Source: Bemisia tabaci (lineage: Eukaryota; Arthropoda; Insecta; Hemiptera; Aleyrodidae). Taken from it: a stretch of DNA of 64,000 nt. Shown here piece by piece: positions 1 through 13,747 of the stretch. Position numbers and translations under genes: made by a program. Numbering within the stretch: position 1 is the stretch's first letter; each line of letters begins with the position of its first letter. The notes below the pieces were generated by a model that saw only the letters and a program-made list of their open reading frames with translations, searched no databases and had not been told where the DNA came from. The stretch lies in the NCBI RefSeq assembly GCF_918797505.1, contig NC_092793.1:73591912-73655911 (forward strand), in the 5' to 3' direction.

Positions 1-111
1 CCAATATAGCAATAGATCCAGTGGAGCAAACCCATTCTTGAAATTGTATGTTGGTCTACCCAACCAGACAGGTGACCCTGGTCGGTTTTGATGTTTCTTG
101 GTTATGTCGCC

Positions 112-352
112 GGTGAAACATCAAAACCACATATCTCGTCTGCAGTGTTTAAAATATCTCCGCTCCTATTTTATTTCTTTTGAAGAGAACAAGTTAACTT
201 GATTCCTGGAAAAATTCTCAGAATTTCCTTCGCGCAGACGAATCACGGAAGTTTTTAAAGATTGACGTTGAGCGGTTCTTCGTTTAAAAATTAAAGTATG
301 ACATGAGGTCAACCACGCCGCAAACCGAGATACGCGGTTTGGAAGTTTCACC
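112..352. mobile_element. GGTGAAAC-ended MITE, copy 1
   Basis: 241 bp, from GGTGAAACATCAAAACCACA to the inverse GGTTTGGAAGTTTCACC. Sub-terminal ATCTCG(T)-type repeats pair. It matches 54135-54383. Confidence 0.75.
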
Positions 353-3256
353 ATCGTTATGTTCTCCATATTGTGGATTTTGAGGGTCAGTTAATCGACC
401 GTTTTTTTTTGTTTTCGAGGAGATGCCTTTAGCTTCCCGTTTATGAGGCCCAACAAAGGCATGCAGAAAAGATCACATGACTAAAAAACGACAGAGCCGA
501 CCAATCACATAGCTCCATGTCACCTTACTCTCGTATCGTCCGATAGAGAAACACAATGTATCAATAATTATTGACCTGCAATGAATGCATGGACAGAGAG
601 CTGCGTGACTGAGAATATCCGCGACATCAGCGCCATCTGGCAACCGAGGGCGGAAATATCAGGACGGCGCGTTGCACCCGACATCAAGTGTCACTTTTTT
701 ATTTATTTATATCTGTTTTCATTGCAAACACTGACCTAGTCCCTTTTGAAACTGGACCTCGGAGCTTGTAAGGGGGCTGTTATTTACAAAGCCGACCCGC
801 TCTCCGCCAGCTGCCTCGTTGTGGGCCTCTGCGGGGCTGTTGTCCCATCTCAAATCTCATTCCGGAGCGATACTGACACGTCGCGGTCTTATGGAAATCA
901 CCAGGCAGGATGCGCATTCTTCCGTTCCCAATGTATCCAGCTGCATAGCCCCGACTGAGCATGTTGTTTCTCTTTCGTTGCGCTTTTCCATGTCCTGTTA
1001 GAAAGGGACGGAGATAGGTCCGGATAATGGTTCAGCTCCTCTTTTTCTCTCGCGTAGTTTCCCGCGTGGAGGCTCGGGGACCATCAAATTCTCCATTAAA
1101 AACGTACGTCAAACTTTATCGTAACTCTCATAGAACTGGCGCCAGATCGGCGAATATCTCAAAAATAGGGAGGGGGGATTGCGTTTTTTTTCTCTGACCG
1201 TAGTTTATTAGGTTTCATGTACCAGTGTAACTAGTTTTGGAAATACGCAGGAGCTAATTACATTTTCCACATACTTGGTGGGGGACCTGAATGTGTAAAA
1301 AAGTTGGATATGATATCCAAAACCAGCTCTGAGAGAAACGCGGGGCTATAATTTGCAAAATCCGCTGCAGGTAATGAATTGCATGGCGTAAGTGTCTCGA
1401 ATCGTTGAAAATTTGGTCATGGTTCTTCAGTCCATAACTACTGATACGGTGTTTCTAAGATGAGCCGGAAATAGTGGTTTCTTTCGCAAAATGTAGTCTA
1501 TTTGATCAACTATCATACTCCTGGAGGTCTACAGTTTCACAGCTTAACTGTTAACACTTATATTCGAAATGATCCCTAATTAAATCTGAAAGTAAGTGGA
1601 CGAACTTTCAGAGGAAAGCTTCTACTTATCGAACAGGCATTATTATCACTCCCATATTAGTTTTTAGAAATAATGTTAGTTGACATGATTAAAAATATTG
1701 AAGAGCGTAAGTTGGGATTAATTTCCGAAAGTATATCCTGAAATTTGTATCGGAAACTCAACAGCAAGTACGCTTTCTTTGAAAGAAGATAAAAATCCTG
1801 TTTTAATCAACGTTGTCTAATTTAGAACCAAAACTATAATATCCCCATGCACATATAGCTTTTTCACAAAATAGCTATATTTCCGAACGCTTGATTTCCA
1901 AACTACTCATATTCGTTTTTTTAAAGCTGTCAAACTGTCCAAACCACATATGTTCATTCTCATGTTCCCTGTCCTTTGTCGATAACTATCGCGCAAAACG
2001 GTCAGAAAGATGGAAGGGGTGGTAATACAACTATTCGATCTTTCGCGTAGCTGACATTGCATAACCTTTGATTTGAAGGCATTTTCAGTTTTTCACTTCG
2101 TCCTGTAAAAATGTGATTTTTCCTTGATCGCAGGACAAGAGGGTGAGCCCAACGTCATCAATCTGGCATTCTTTAATTATTTTTACGGTTAAAGTCGCAA
2201 AATGCGTTCCTTTGTCGAAACGTTTCAAAGTCTTCGATCATGTTTTATCTTTTCAGAGGAAAACTTACCAACATTTTCCGTAACATATTTTTGGATTATT
2301 CCAGTGCGGGTAAAAAAGGTCACTAATATTTCCAAGACAAACCTTCGGTTGGTCTTTTTCTAGAAACTTAAAATATGAGCAGAGATTTGCGACATCGTTA
2401 TCGAAGATATGCATTTTTCGACTTCAGCCATCGCCATCCTCATTCACCGACAAAAACCTTTACCTTTTCCTTGCACGCTTCTCTTCACATCCACACGCTT
2501 GGTGTTCAGGAAGGATCAAGCGTTGAGGTAAGGAACATTGAACTCTTGCGGGGGCATGGGAGGAGGGCGGATAGGGGGGGGGAGGGAAGAAGGAAGGGGG
2601 CTGGAGCCGAGGTAGGAGATTGCTCTCGTCGAAGCGGTAGGAATATTATATTTTATTCAAAAATTTGTCAGGATGGTGAGGAAATGAGATTCGACTGATG
2701 AGATGCTTCACAACGCAGCATCGTGTGTAAAGATTTTTTTTTTTTTTCAAGGGGGTGGAAAAATCGCCAGGTCCGAGCATCGTGGGAAACGGGATAGAAA
2801 CGTAGAGAATTTAAGAGGATGAGCTTAAAATTAGCGCGTTTCACTGGATCACCGAGCGCCGCGCCGGTGAGCTAGGCACCCGCATGCATGCCGTTGGTCG
2901 AGCGACGCCTCGGGTGATGTTTATACAACTGTTATGCTAAAAGTGCAAACGCCGTAGAAGCAGTCGAATGTTGCCAGATTTTCCCCGATGGAATTTCCAA
3001 TTTTGAGAAAATTTGTAAACAGTTTTTCTTGAAATTTCCGGGTACGCGAGACAGAATTGCGAATATAAGTGTCTAAAAATGTGAAGGAAAATACAGTTCA
3101 TGAAGTATATAAAATTTGTGTTTTAATGCGAGAAATTTTGCTATGTCTAAATTTTTATTCGGCGTTCTTCCCTAGTAAGACAGATATGACTTCCCATTGT
3201 AAATTAATCAGATTTGGTCCCGCAATAATAGCGAATCGACGACCAATAGTTATAAG
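353..3256. other. No gene seen
   Basis: AT-rich non-coding DNA. A purine/G-rich patch lies at 2550-2610 and a decayed MITE scrap at 2968-3050. No domain-bearing ORF. Confidence 0.6.
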
Positions 3257-4366
3257 ATATTTCGTCAACGATTTTTTGTCCGCGCACCTGTTTTTTCCAG
3301 TAGTTTACGTCCAAGCGTTTTTTCGGAAGAGGAGTTTCTTCCATTTCGTATAATACTGTACAACACCTCTATTGTGAAATAGTGAAGCGCCGTGGCACGC
3401 GGCACGCTGCGGCGCGGCCAGCCAGCCAGCCAGCACGGAACGCGCATTGGCGCCTACAAACCTAAGAGATACCTCAAGCATCGCGCAATGCGTGAAGTAT
3501 CTGCTTAGGTTTGTAGGCGCCAGTGCGCATTTTGTGCTGGCAGCACATCCCATCACTCCGCTTTTGGTAGGGCCTATTACTTAAACTCGCGGAGGTCAGC
3601 AGTTTTTCAACTCATGATTTTTATATGTTTGCACACTCTGCATGGATTACTTTTAATTTAAATGTGATAAAAATATATAATATATAATATGAAAGGAAAA
3701 TTTAATGTGTGTTTTGTAAATATTAAGGTGTTTCCTTGTCGTATTTAATGATTTTTCAAAGCACATTCATTTTTTCGTTTATATTTTGTGCTTTTACTGT
3801 GCTGCAGCGTGGTGTCAGCCCATCCAAACGCTCAAAATAGGACGTATTTGACTCTGAAAGATCGATGTACAAATGGGCTAAAGCCGAATGATTGCGTGCT
3901 TCTCGGTTTTTTCCCCTCTTGCATTCAATTGTGCATAGTTTCTTTCGACTCAACTACTGCTCATCGACTTTAATGTCGATGCCATCGTTTGGAGAAGGTT
4001 TTACAAATATTTGCCACGTTTTAAAAATGTAAATGTTTTTAAAATATAGTAATATTTTCATTAAAAAAAGTATTTATAAAGTTTATTTTTCATCGAAAAT
4101 TTTAAGGATAGAAATAAAACCAAATATTCACCCATGACAATTTAAAAAGATTGATCAAGAGAAGGAAATAACATTTTCATTTAAAAATTAGTTACCACAA
4201 CAACTCATCCGTCTCTCTCAATTTTCTCATTTCCTTATTGTCAATATAATTTTACATACGGACTAAAATATGACACCTGGACCAAGTCACTGTTGCTTAT
4301 TTTCACGCGTGGACGTAAACTACTGGACAAAACAGGTGTGCGGACGAAAAATCGTTGACGGAATGC
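3257..4366. repeat. Inverted repeats of about 60 bp bounding 1.1 kb
   Basis: 3257-3320 and 4304-4366 are inverse copies containing GTCAACGATTTTT and CCAGTAGTTTACGTCCA. Between them lies the GC palindrome at 3384-3560 and otherwise AT-rich non-coding DNA. It could be one non-autonomous transposon or two insertions; I cannot tell. Confidence 0.65.
3384..3560. repeat. GC-rich palindrome, diverged relative of the 88-bp perfect one
   Basis: CGCATTGGCGCCTACAAACC paired with its inverse around GCGCAATGCG, flanked by GCCAGCCAGCCAGC and GCTGGCAGCAC. A few mismatches break the symmetry. Confidence 0.8.
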
Positions 4367-5288
4367 CCTAAATCCCGACCAATTTTTCTCCAGCGATTTT
4401 GGCAATGAAGTGGCCCAAAACTCAAGAAAAAATGGATTCTTTCTATGATTTGGAGCTCAAAATTCATTAATAGCCTCCAAAACATCAGCATCTAGGTTAT
4501 CGCTCCTGATATCACACCGCCTTTTAGCTGTGTGAAATAATCGAAGCTGGCTATCAAAATATCAAAGTGAGGTGTTATGGTTGGCTTATCCGATGACTTG
4601 GACCAATCACAGCACTTAACCTCGATAAATTGATGACGCGGTTTGATCGTGTAACATGAATTTCCTACCGTGGTGTATCCTGCATTCTAGCGATTTGAAC
4701 GGGCAAACTAAGCATTGTTGACAACGAGTCGACACTCTCTACAAAACGGATGCATGAGTCTCCAGGTGATTTCTCGGAAGTAAAGCTCGCTTACCGAGGA
4801 AGAGTCGCCGTAAATAGACTAGCGATAACAAGGGGCGATAAAAAAAGAGGGGCTAAAATCGCGGGCACTCGTATACTTTTCTTGTCAGCGTATAAACGTG
4901 TTAGAGGAAGCAGAGTTAGAGTGAAATAATAAATAAAACTTAATTTAATAGACTCGATTGTCCAGACTGCGACTTGGCCACGTTGCCGAGTTGCTTGGCG
5001 AAAAAAGTTACAATAGACGATAATACAAGTGAATAATTATACCTCTATAAGACATAATTTCTTTTCAAAATTTTACGCAGAATATGTTGAACATATTGAG
5101 AATTTTCAAGATGAACTCGTAAGTGAGAAAAAATTAACGTGAATAGTTTAAATTTTCAATCTGTTTGTTTGTTTTTTAGTCATGGTTACGCATTTTCTTG
5201 CGTTTTGTTTCGTTAAAAAATACAATTAACAGCGTAAAAACTTTGATATGCCCTTTGAATTTTAGGGAGAGGAAGATCCCTCCCAGGT

Positions 5289-5588
5289 TAGAGTCCCTTT
5301 ATACTGAGAGTCAAGACAATACCCCCTCATGGAGTCACAAACGGGAATAAAGATTACAGAAATTGAACGTTTTTTTGTAATCTTTGATCGGCCCATTCTC
5401 TAATTCCTTTCTCCGTTCCTTCTCTCATTCCGTTTGTTCCTTGCCGAACCCGTAATTCCCTGGTCCATTCCAGATTATAATCTTTGCAATCGGTGAAATT
5501 GTAATCTTTATTCCCGTTTGTGACACTGTGAAGGCCTAAAATACGGGAACCAATCAGAAGTGGATTCACATTGTCTTGACTTTCATCC
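5289..5588. mobile_element. TA-flanked MITE (GAGTCCCTTTATACTGAGAG family), copy 1
   Basis: The left end TAGAGTCCCTTTATACTGAG is intact; the right end (CTTGACTTTCATCC) is degenerate. Internal inverted copies of GTCACAAACGGGAATAAAGA are present. It matches 44467-44778. Confidence 0.8.
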
Positions 5589-6157
5589 CAGGTATCCGTT
5601 TCTTTTCGTGGTGTGCGTGAATGACACAAAATATGCGATTTTCCATACGGTTTGGTGGCTCTGCATCCACCCATTTAAAATTCGCGACGTTACGAAGATT
5701 GGAGAGGATTTGTTGTCGTCAAACTTATCAATTCTAATTACGATCACTCCTTCTCTCCGCACTCCCTTATCCTCCGCGCGCCGCTTTTTAAGAAGTCACT
5801 TGGGATTTACGGGACGAGCCCCTCTTGACTTAAGTTTCCGATTTAATTTCCCCGCGAAAAAGATGAGGGCTGTCGCCCAATACGCTTAATTTGTTAACTC
5901 CCGCCGAGGAGGAGGGACCGTCGATAAAACACTGTCAGGAGTGTCAGCTGTTGGACGAATTATGTAAAGTTCGTCTTGAGGACACCTCGACCTGTTAAGT
6001 AACTTAGTTAGTCTAGTTAGTTTGTTTACGCTAGTGCTGTTAGGGCGTGTTTTCAGTTGTTTTGAACCGTGATTGGCTTCAGACTTCAGATCGGTCGATC
6101 GTTTAACTTTAAGTAAAGGGGTGTTTTTAGAGTTGCACCATTTTGATGAATTCCTTC

Positions 6158-6385
6158 ACCTCTTACTCTGCCGTGCTGAGGAAAAACGCTCTATGAGCTT
6201 TTAGATGTTGCCAAATCTCTTTCTACAAATCATGAATTTCCGGGAAATTTGTGAATATTTCTCTTCCAATTTCACAGAGGATTTTGTTCATAATTCGATC
6301 TAAAAAATCTAAAAATTGCAAGGACTAATATTCATAATTTTCGAAATTTCGCAGCATATGGATGTTGTCAAGGGAATCATTTTGA
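6158..6385. mobile_element. Decayed relative of the TACTGCCGTGC MITE
   Basis: CTGCCGTGCTGAGGAAAAAC followed by TGTTGCCAAATCTCTTTCTA parallels 58908-59164. The right terminus is absent. Further scraps lie at about 2968-3050 and, as a lone right end, 17588-17613. Confidence 0.65.
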
Positions 6386-6969
6386 GGATATTTTTTATGG
6401 GAATTTATGTAGCTCTTAGGGCTCAAAAGGGCGACAACGTGTAAAACGAAAATCACTAGAAATGTGCCGCTATGCCAACCTATGCATTTGAAAGATTAAT
6501 CAATATAGCCGACAGCGTATTGTAAACAAGCGTCTCTAAGGATTAAGATTTTGAAATTGAGAAAATCTATGCGAAATCAAAGTTTTATACGTACTTTTAT
6601 AATTTATGAAACGACGGGTAGTAAGAATTGAGAAAATTAGTACCACTTGGATATTTCTAGTTTATAGGTTGGCTGCCCTTTCTGGCCCCAAGAGCTATAC
6701 ATGACCTGACCAAATCTAATCTCTAAATTTTTGAGTTGTCCATACTCTCCCTTTAAGGTACTCTATTTTGAGAAAGGGAATTTTTTTCCGAGAAAGCAAG
6801 TGGAACAATCGCATTTTTCGCAAAATTTAACATTATACACGGTTCTTATATTGCGAGCTCCTGAGGCATGCAAAGGCATCATCATCATTCCTCAGATCAT
6901 GAGTACGAGTGGGTCTCTGAAATATGTCTCCCTTGTTCACGAATACCCCCCATCAAAACATCAAAACTC

Positions 6970-7335
6970 CACGGAGAGGGGGGGCGGCGTTTCCCGGTGT
7001 CGATCCGCGGGCGCTTCCCGGCGAGTGCCCGTCACTTCCGGTTGTCGACGGGCGGACCGGAAACCGGGAGCTAACCGGAAATCAGATACTGCGCGTCTGA
7101 TTGGCCGGCGGCGGCGCCGGCGACGGGCGGCCGCGGTTGGCGAAGGAAAATCGATGGCAGAGCGCATGCCAAACCCACGGCCCGACCGCTTCTCGGACCC
7201 CGGCTCGGTCGGGCTTTTTTTCCTTTTCGCCACAAAAAAATCTCGAGTGCGGCACTCCTCTTCACCTGTGCGAGTCGTCGTCCGAGCACTCGCGGCATGC
7301 CGTCCACATCTGTCCGCGTTCCGCTTCGTTCCGTC
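6970..7335. other. GC/CpG-rich block, possible promoter or non-coding exon
   Basis: Markedly richer in GC and CpG than its surroundings (for example GGCGGCGGCGCCGGCGACGG near 7109). Several frames stay open here, as expected of GC-rich DNA, and none shows a recognisable domain. It could be a CpG-type promoter or remote 5' exon of the FS-domain gene 19 kb downstream; no sequence evidence links them. Confidence 0.35.
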
Positions 7336-7560
7336 GTTTCGGGAACGTTCCGAACCTGAAGTGTTCCGTTTTCGCGATTATCGTTCCGTTCCGTCGTTCC
7401 TATCGTCGAAGCAGCGAACCGTTCCGCGTCTCAAGTGTTCCGATCCTGCGATCATCATTCCGTTCTATCGTTCCTTGTCGACTGTGTGAAAAACATGTTC
7501 CGGGAATGAAGTGCTCTGTTTCTGCAAGTATCGTTCCGCTCTATCGTTCCCATCTTTCAG
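7336..7560 (+). repeat. Minisatellite, three units of about 75 bp
   Basis: AAGTGTTCCG-like marks recur at 7359, 7433 and 7509 (spacing 74 and 76 bp), each followed by CGTTCCG(T/C)TC(C/T)-type blocks. It lies inside a GC-rich region. Confidence 0.8.
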
Positions 7561-8128
7561 CGTGAATCGTCGGATCAGTAGATATTTTCCATAGGGAAAA
7601 AAAAGGAGGTGCTTGCATTTCGGGCATCTTGGATTTTTTTGATGACGTAGGTGGGTGGAGACGAATTTTATCATCGATTTTTTTGGAAATGGTATCGTTT
7701 ATGGAAAAAGTCATTCTGTATAAGGTGTTTGAAATTATATCATGAGTTGATTTAAGCGAAACAATCGGACGTTATGGTCCGTTTTTCATACTTCGAATTC
7801 TGCATTTTGCTGGCCATGCAGTACCGACCTACGTCACGGGGTAAACAATACTCAGGATGCATACACCACCTTTTTCTTCTCAATGGATATTTTCAAATCT
7901 GAAGTTTCTCCTCTTTGCGACACGTATTCCACTCTATCATTTTCTTGGTTGCGAATATTCGCTTTAATAAGCCGTCAAATCGTTTGATTCTCTCTTACAG
8001 GAAGAGTTCCGTTTTTTGTAATTGAGCTCTGTTTCTATGAGATCGAAAAAGAGCGCTGTATTGTGATTTAGCCAATCATGTCCGAGAATTCTGATAAACC
8101 GCTTTCACATTGAGCTCTAATTGAATTC

Positions 8129-8237
8129 GTTTCTGTAAGACGGGCGTAAGTCCAAAAACTCATGAGCCCTAGCGTCCTGCGTGATAAACGGAAGCCAGGG
8201 CTCATGAGATTTTGGAATTATGCTCGTGTAACAGAGA
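8129..8237. repeat. 109-bp palindrome of the CATGAGCCC group
   Basis: Arms TTTCTGTAAGACGGGCGTAA and, inverted, the matching sequence through CTCATGAGCCCT. Confidence 0.75.
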
Positions 8238-11200
8238 AGTGCATGCATTCAGTAACAATCGTGGAATTAAAGCTTACTGTTTTGTACTATCGTACTTCGG
8301 ATCATTTTAAGCGCTCGCTCTGATTAAAATGATCAAATCAGAGAAACTTGAAACACATTTTTTGAGAAAATTTGTTGATAACCCGACCTTATCTTTCACT
8401 AAAATTCTTACATCAATATTTTCCGTGAGCCTTATAGGGACATCACTGGTAAAATGCAGATCGTTGTTGCTGAATCTCTCAAAGCGGTTTCAAAATTTTT
8501 GTTTCCTTCATATCTATACAGAATAATTATAACAGACATTTTGTGAGTATATTATTCATGGTGAAGGGAAAATTCACAGTATGTTCCAACACTTTCTGCC
8601 GTATAGTTTCTAGTTAAAAAATTGAACATATGGAAGTAAATTATAACACTTATTTAACATTGAATAATCCACTGGGCAAGTTCCCACCACCTTATGTGTT
8701 TCCTCATTGAACTAGTACATAGGCTTCGATTCACAAAACGAAAATTTTGAAAATCAATTGCCAAACGAGACACCTATTAACATTTAACCGCTGATTATTC
8801 TTATTTACCCAAATGAACCTAAAAAAACAATAACGTTTGTATTTTTTATATTTAACAATGTTAATTTATACCCATTTATAACTTAAAGTCAACTTCCAAA
8901 CTCCTCGTTGCGCATTTCAGCATTTTCTGCGTAAAATTTTGAAGAGGAAATAGGCGAAACAGGGTGCTTTGTGTATTTGTCTAGTGCAGGTCAATTCCGG
9001 GTGAAGCTTCTGGTTCATCCCTTAAGAAAATATTGCTGAAAATGCGATGTCGCAAAGCGAGATATGCGGTCCCGTAGTTTCAAATTATTCATTCAAACAT
9101 CATAAGAGTTTAAATGAGCTCTCCACGTGTATGTGTTTCACCGCGCATCCATCATTCACCTTTGGTGCCCGTTTTGTGATTTTGTTGTATGAATATTAAG
9201 GGGTCAAACTTGGCACCACTGGTCGTTAGAGCCGGCGGTCAGGCTCGGAAGGCGGCAGGAGGGAATGACCGCTTTGTCAGGACGTATTTCTGTTCTCAGG
9301 GATAAGACAGGAATATGGTGGGACTCCTTTAATACTTAACAGTCTTAACTCCATAATCCGCTCTGAATTTATGTGCGACGTTTTCGGTAACGTTTATCCC
9401 TGGGGAAACTGCACGGCAAAGCTCACTCTGTTTGACTTGTGCGGACAGTGGGCCCCGAACGCCCTGAAAGTAGTCTCGCGTCCCTGAATTAATTCTTTCC
9501 TCCAGAGGGATGAATTTCACAGCACGCTGTGAGGTCGCTGATTGTTTTATGAAAAGTGGGCACTCAAAATATCGTAAGCGTCATCGCGCGCTGCTAAGAT
9601 TCCTTAACTGTATTTCTCTATCAACGCAATTTCAGTGACCCATTCGCAAAGATTTTTATCCCAAAAGTACATTCAGACTTGGTGAACATTTTCCAATGAA
9701 AAAATCTAAAAAAAAGAATCATTCAATTTATTTTACAGTCAAATGCGGGGAAAGAAAGGCATGATGCTTTGTGGTAGGAATATTTCCAATGCCATATTTG
9801 TCTATCTTTAATCGTTCTAAAGTTAAAGGGGTCCATGGTTAAGTTTTTCCTAAAAGCGCACCTCCTGTTGGAGCTATTGCTTTAATCTTTAAGGAAAATT
9901 AATCCCCTGAATCCTTCGGAAATTCTCCTTCAATTCCAGGGTCTGGTATTTCTGAGGCCATGGATGGATTCAACGCTAAAAATTGTAAGGGGTTGTCATT
10001 TTTCATGAGCTATAGTTCATAATTGTCCCAAAATTGACAAAAATATGATTTTTTCTAATTATCCAGGAGAGAAGGCGAAGCTTTCACTGGAGGCACTTTC
10101 GCGGGGGAAAAAATATTATTTCGACCCAAAAAATACGCCAAGTGCTACTATAACATACACATACTATTACATTCTAGCTGTCCGACTCTACTGCAACCTA
10201 CTGTGTGTATTTTAAGTCGTCGGAATTCTATTAAAAATACGCATCATTGCATAGGGATTCAATAAAATATGGTCCGATGTACCCCTCACTCAAATATGTT
10301 TTTGTTAGCGACGTCATTGTAGAAGGTGAGTTCGCTTTATTTTCCCGGTGGAAGGTGAATAGGGACGCCATCAGGTAAAAAATGACCGAACTCCCACCCC
10401 TAAAATGGAACAATCTCGAATCGATTGACAAGTATCCTGTGGTTCAGGTTACACGCTGTCTCCAAATTGGGCTATACTGCAACTTTCGCCCAGCTACAAA
10501 CCGCCGTTTTGCAACTAAACACCGATAATAATCTCGTTTCAAGAAGATAATAGCCATGAGTATCAGGACATAGACTGGTATCAAAATTATAAGCAAAACA
10601 CATTGAAAAAAAAAAACACTTCCAAAATTCACACAAAAGTGTAAAATAATCGTATGTTAAAGTCGTCAACATTGGAATAGGTGGATTCGAACTTCCTTTT
10701 CGCGAAAAAACCAATATTAACACCTGTCAAAGCGACCTGTGCATACAGTTTTCTACATTCGGCAAATATTCAGTGTTTAGTGTAATATAATTTTACGTCT
10801 CCTAATGTATGAAACGATGAATCTTTCAAGAAAAGACTCAGCACTAAGGAAAAAATATTGTATGCAAAACGTACAGAAGTTAGTTTAGCGCTCTATTTGA
10901 CTCTAATCGACTTTCATTTTTTTTGTGAGCCGGCACTTTTCATTAACGTATACAAAACACCGTGTTCTCCCTTTTGAGTATAACTTGGAAATTAGAAAGT
11001 GCCTTCTATATCCTACGTAAAATTCTGATAAAAAATGTTCACCTTTAACAATCCCTGTCTATCGGATTATTATCTAAATCTTTTGCGCCTGCAATTCGTA
11101 GGACATATTCCTGCGTGAGATACGCTCTGAAAACTGCAGAACTCATCGGAATCGATAATTTTTTCACCAACTAAATGATATCATAAAATATTAAATAAAT

Positions 11201-13747
11201 CATCATATCTTTCTCTATTTCTAAATGCTAAAGGAAAATATGCACAAATGGAATAAAATAAAAGCAGCCATGCACTCAGGATTTGCATAGCTCATGTTTC
11301 CTTTTAAGTTCATTCATTTGCATCTAGTTCCTTTAAGCATGAATTCGACTTTTGGAATTATCGTCATTAATAATCGTAAAAATTTTAAGGCCTCGAATAA
11401 TATTTTTTTTCAGAACTGCAACCAGAAATCTATCAGGTTGATCAACGCCATTTTTTGTCTATCAGCAGGTGATAATCTTTAAATAAGCCCGTTGCCGTTG
11501 TCCTCAAATTTTCGACTTATGATTTAAGTTTTTAAAATCGCAAAGTAGCTCTCTAATGGCACTCAGTGCCATTGGAGAGTTAAGTTTTGTAGCTCTATGG
11601 AAGAGGGGAGGCTTGTTTTAAATTTCTAACACATCCTGATAGGTTTGGCACCATAGGGCGCAGTGTGCTGTATTGATGCCATGCAGACAATATTCTCCGA
11701 TGAATTATGTTGGAGTTTTTTCCGTCTCCCCTTGAAATTGTCCATTTCTCCTAGCGTCCATTTTCCAGGCATTGTACTCAGATCGGGTAGCACGCTCAAA
11801 AATTACACATCCAATTCCTTCGAAATGTGGACCATTTCCTCACTTTGGCATCGATGTTCCCAACGGATACGAGGAAAATATTGTTCACGATTGATGAACT
11901 TCTTTTGTGTTTTTTTTTTGTCCTTTCAAAGGATCGAACGAACATTGTTGTAATCCGCCCAGTGGTGGGTCTAGGATTCTGCCCTCTTTTTCACCTCTTC
12001 CCATCTCTTCTCTTTTCCCTCGATCTCACTTTGTTTTTTTGAGTAATTGTGTTAATTTCAAGTCCAGTAGGTCTAATGGACTAGAGGAGTTTTTGGTTCA
12101 AATTGGGAAGCTAGTTTTTTATGTGCTATAACTTCTCTTTACACTATTCTTTATTAGCTTTATCCTGATACTTGGCATATTATATGATCTAATTGTCCAC
12201 CGAAAAATCAATGAAACCCACATCATATAAACTCAGGACTTCATTATGACTTTGGTAATGTTGGCTTCTCAATAGAATGAAATATAGCTCAGTTATAGAG
12301 GTTTTTTTTTTTTATTACTGGTACAGCTAGGCTATAGAAAAATAAGAAATCCTAAAGCCGAGCTCTTCTGGCTATACCAAATTCTACAACCGGGCTATGT
12401 AACAAAATACTATTGGACAACCCAATATTTACTAGGGAACTACAACCACTCGTTGCAACTCCACAGAAATCTTGTCTATCGCTGTGTCTAACAATTTCAA
12501 TAATCGGCCCGCTGTGTGGATTAAGGTATTTATTTCCGTTGGACGATCGTTTTAAAAAAAAAGAAAGGGGGGAAAAACTAGGATCAGCTTTTAAACCAAA
12601 AGAGGAAGATCTTTGCCGACAGCAGCATCAGACTTGGAACTGGCTGCTTTCCATCTGCCGGGCTGCCGGAACGCCCTTTGTTCCACGGATGCTTCTGATA
12701 TGAATTAGATTCCATTCTCATTCAATTAGAGTACGAGCGACCCTGGAAGTAATCCTCTCACAATGAAAGACAAAGGTTCACCCGGAAATAAATCAAACAC
12801 CGCCGAACGAATCCGAAGGTCGTTGAGCCGCGGCCAAACACGTGACGCCGTGAGAGCGGATCAAAACATTTAAAAAAAAAATAATAAAATAAATCAGCAG
12901 TTAATATAACCTGTGCCAAAGTCGTTTTCGAAGTCTGCCGAAGTGGAACAAAGCGAGAAGTGCGCGAAGGCGCGGCTGCAAAAAATATTCGCAAGCTCAA
13001 ACGGTTCCCGCATTTTTGCATACAAAATACATGCTTAAATTCGTAATTTCAGCCCTTCAAAGGCGAAGGGGATTAAGCGCCGAGGGGTGGGGAGGGGCGA
13101 GGGACATATTTCAAACGGCAAGCTGCATCATTCCAAACAGTTGTTGAAACAAGCACGAGAACTCTGATCATACATCTGCAGTTTATTTTGCTCCAAATGG
13201 CACTCTGCCCCCTCTTGCCAAGTTGGAGGAAAAAATTACCCTCTTATATCTGTGCGTTGAAGGGTCGGCTTGTAAACAATTTTCGTGGCGTGGGGAAATT
13301 TTCTGGGAGAAATTTTTTCTCTTATTGAAGGCCAAGAAACAGTATAGCCTAACTAACAATTTTGGCGAAAATGAACTAGCGACTTTGCCGCATTCTACAA
13401 TATAAACCGGTCAAGCTGATGTTTTTAGATTTATCTTAAAGTCATCAATGTTTCAATCGTTTGGATTGATACATTTTTGTAAATTCCTGTAGTTTTTACC
13501 ACTAAATAATACAATGGATGGAAGTGTTGCCTTATGTTTTTCAAATACTGAAATGCCAGATGTAAAAAATAACTAATTACAGTTCAGCCAATCCATTAAA
13601 AGTGAGCATCACTCCTCCGAAGAGTCATCCCACTTAACATAGTCACACAGATTTTATAGATTTATCGATGTACATAGATGAACATAATGTACGTATAAGA
13701 AATTTTAGTTATGGTATCCCGAAAACATGATATTAAACGAACAGTAA
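8238..13747. other. No gene seen
   Basis: Only short unrelated ORFs and scraps of repeats (9052-9090, 12465-12515). A small hairpin CTCTAATGGCACTCAGTGCC lies near 11552. No RNA gene recognised. Confidence 0.6.
12465..12515. mobile_element. Fragment of the GATTGTTGAAATT-family MITE
   Basis: Only the right end is present: CTTGTCTATCGCTGTGTCTA followed by CAATTTCAATAATCGGCCCGC. The rest has been lost. Confidence 0.65.

Noticed and set aside
6731..7489. 252-codon open frame on the + strand
   Set aside because: It spans an AT-rich start and the GC-rich minisatellite, other frames are open at the same place, the translation is Arg/Pro/Ser-rich with no domain, and there is no splice or start context to support it.
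10675..10760. Possible Pol III B box (GTTCGAATCC on the minus strand)
   Set aside because: No A box at tRNA distance and no cloverleaf; the match is probably chance.
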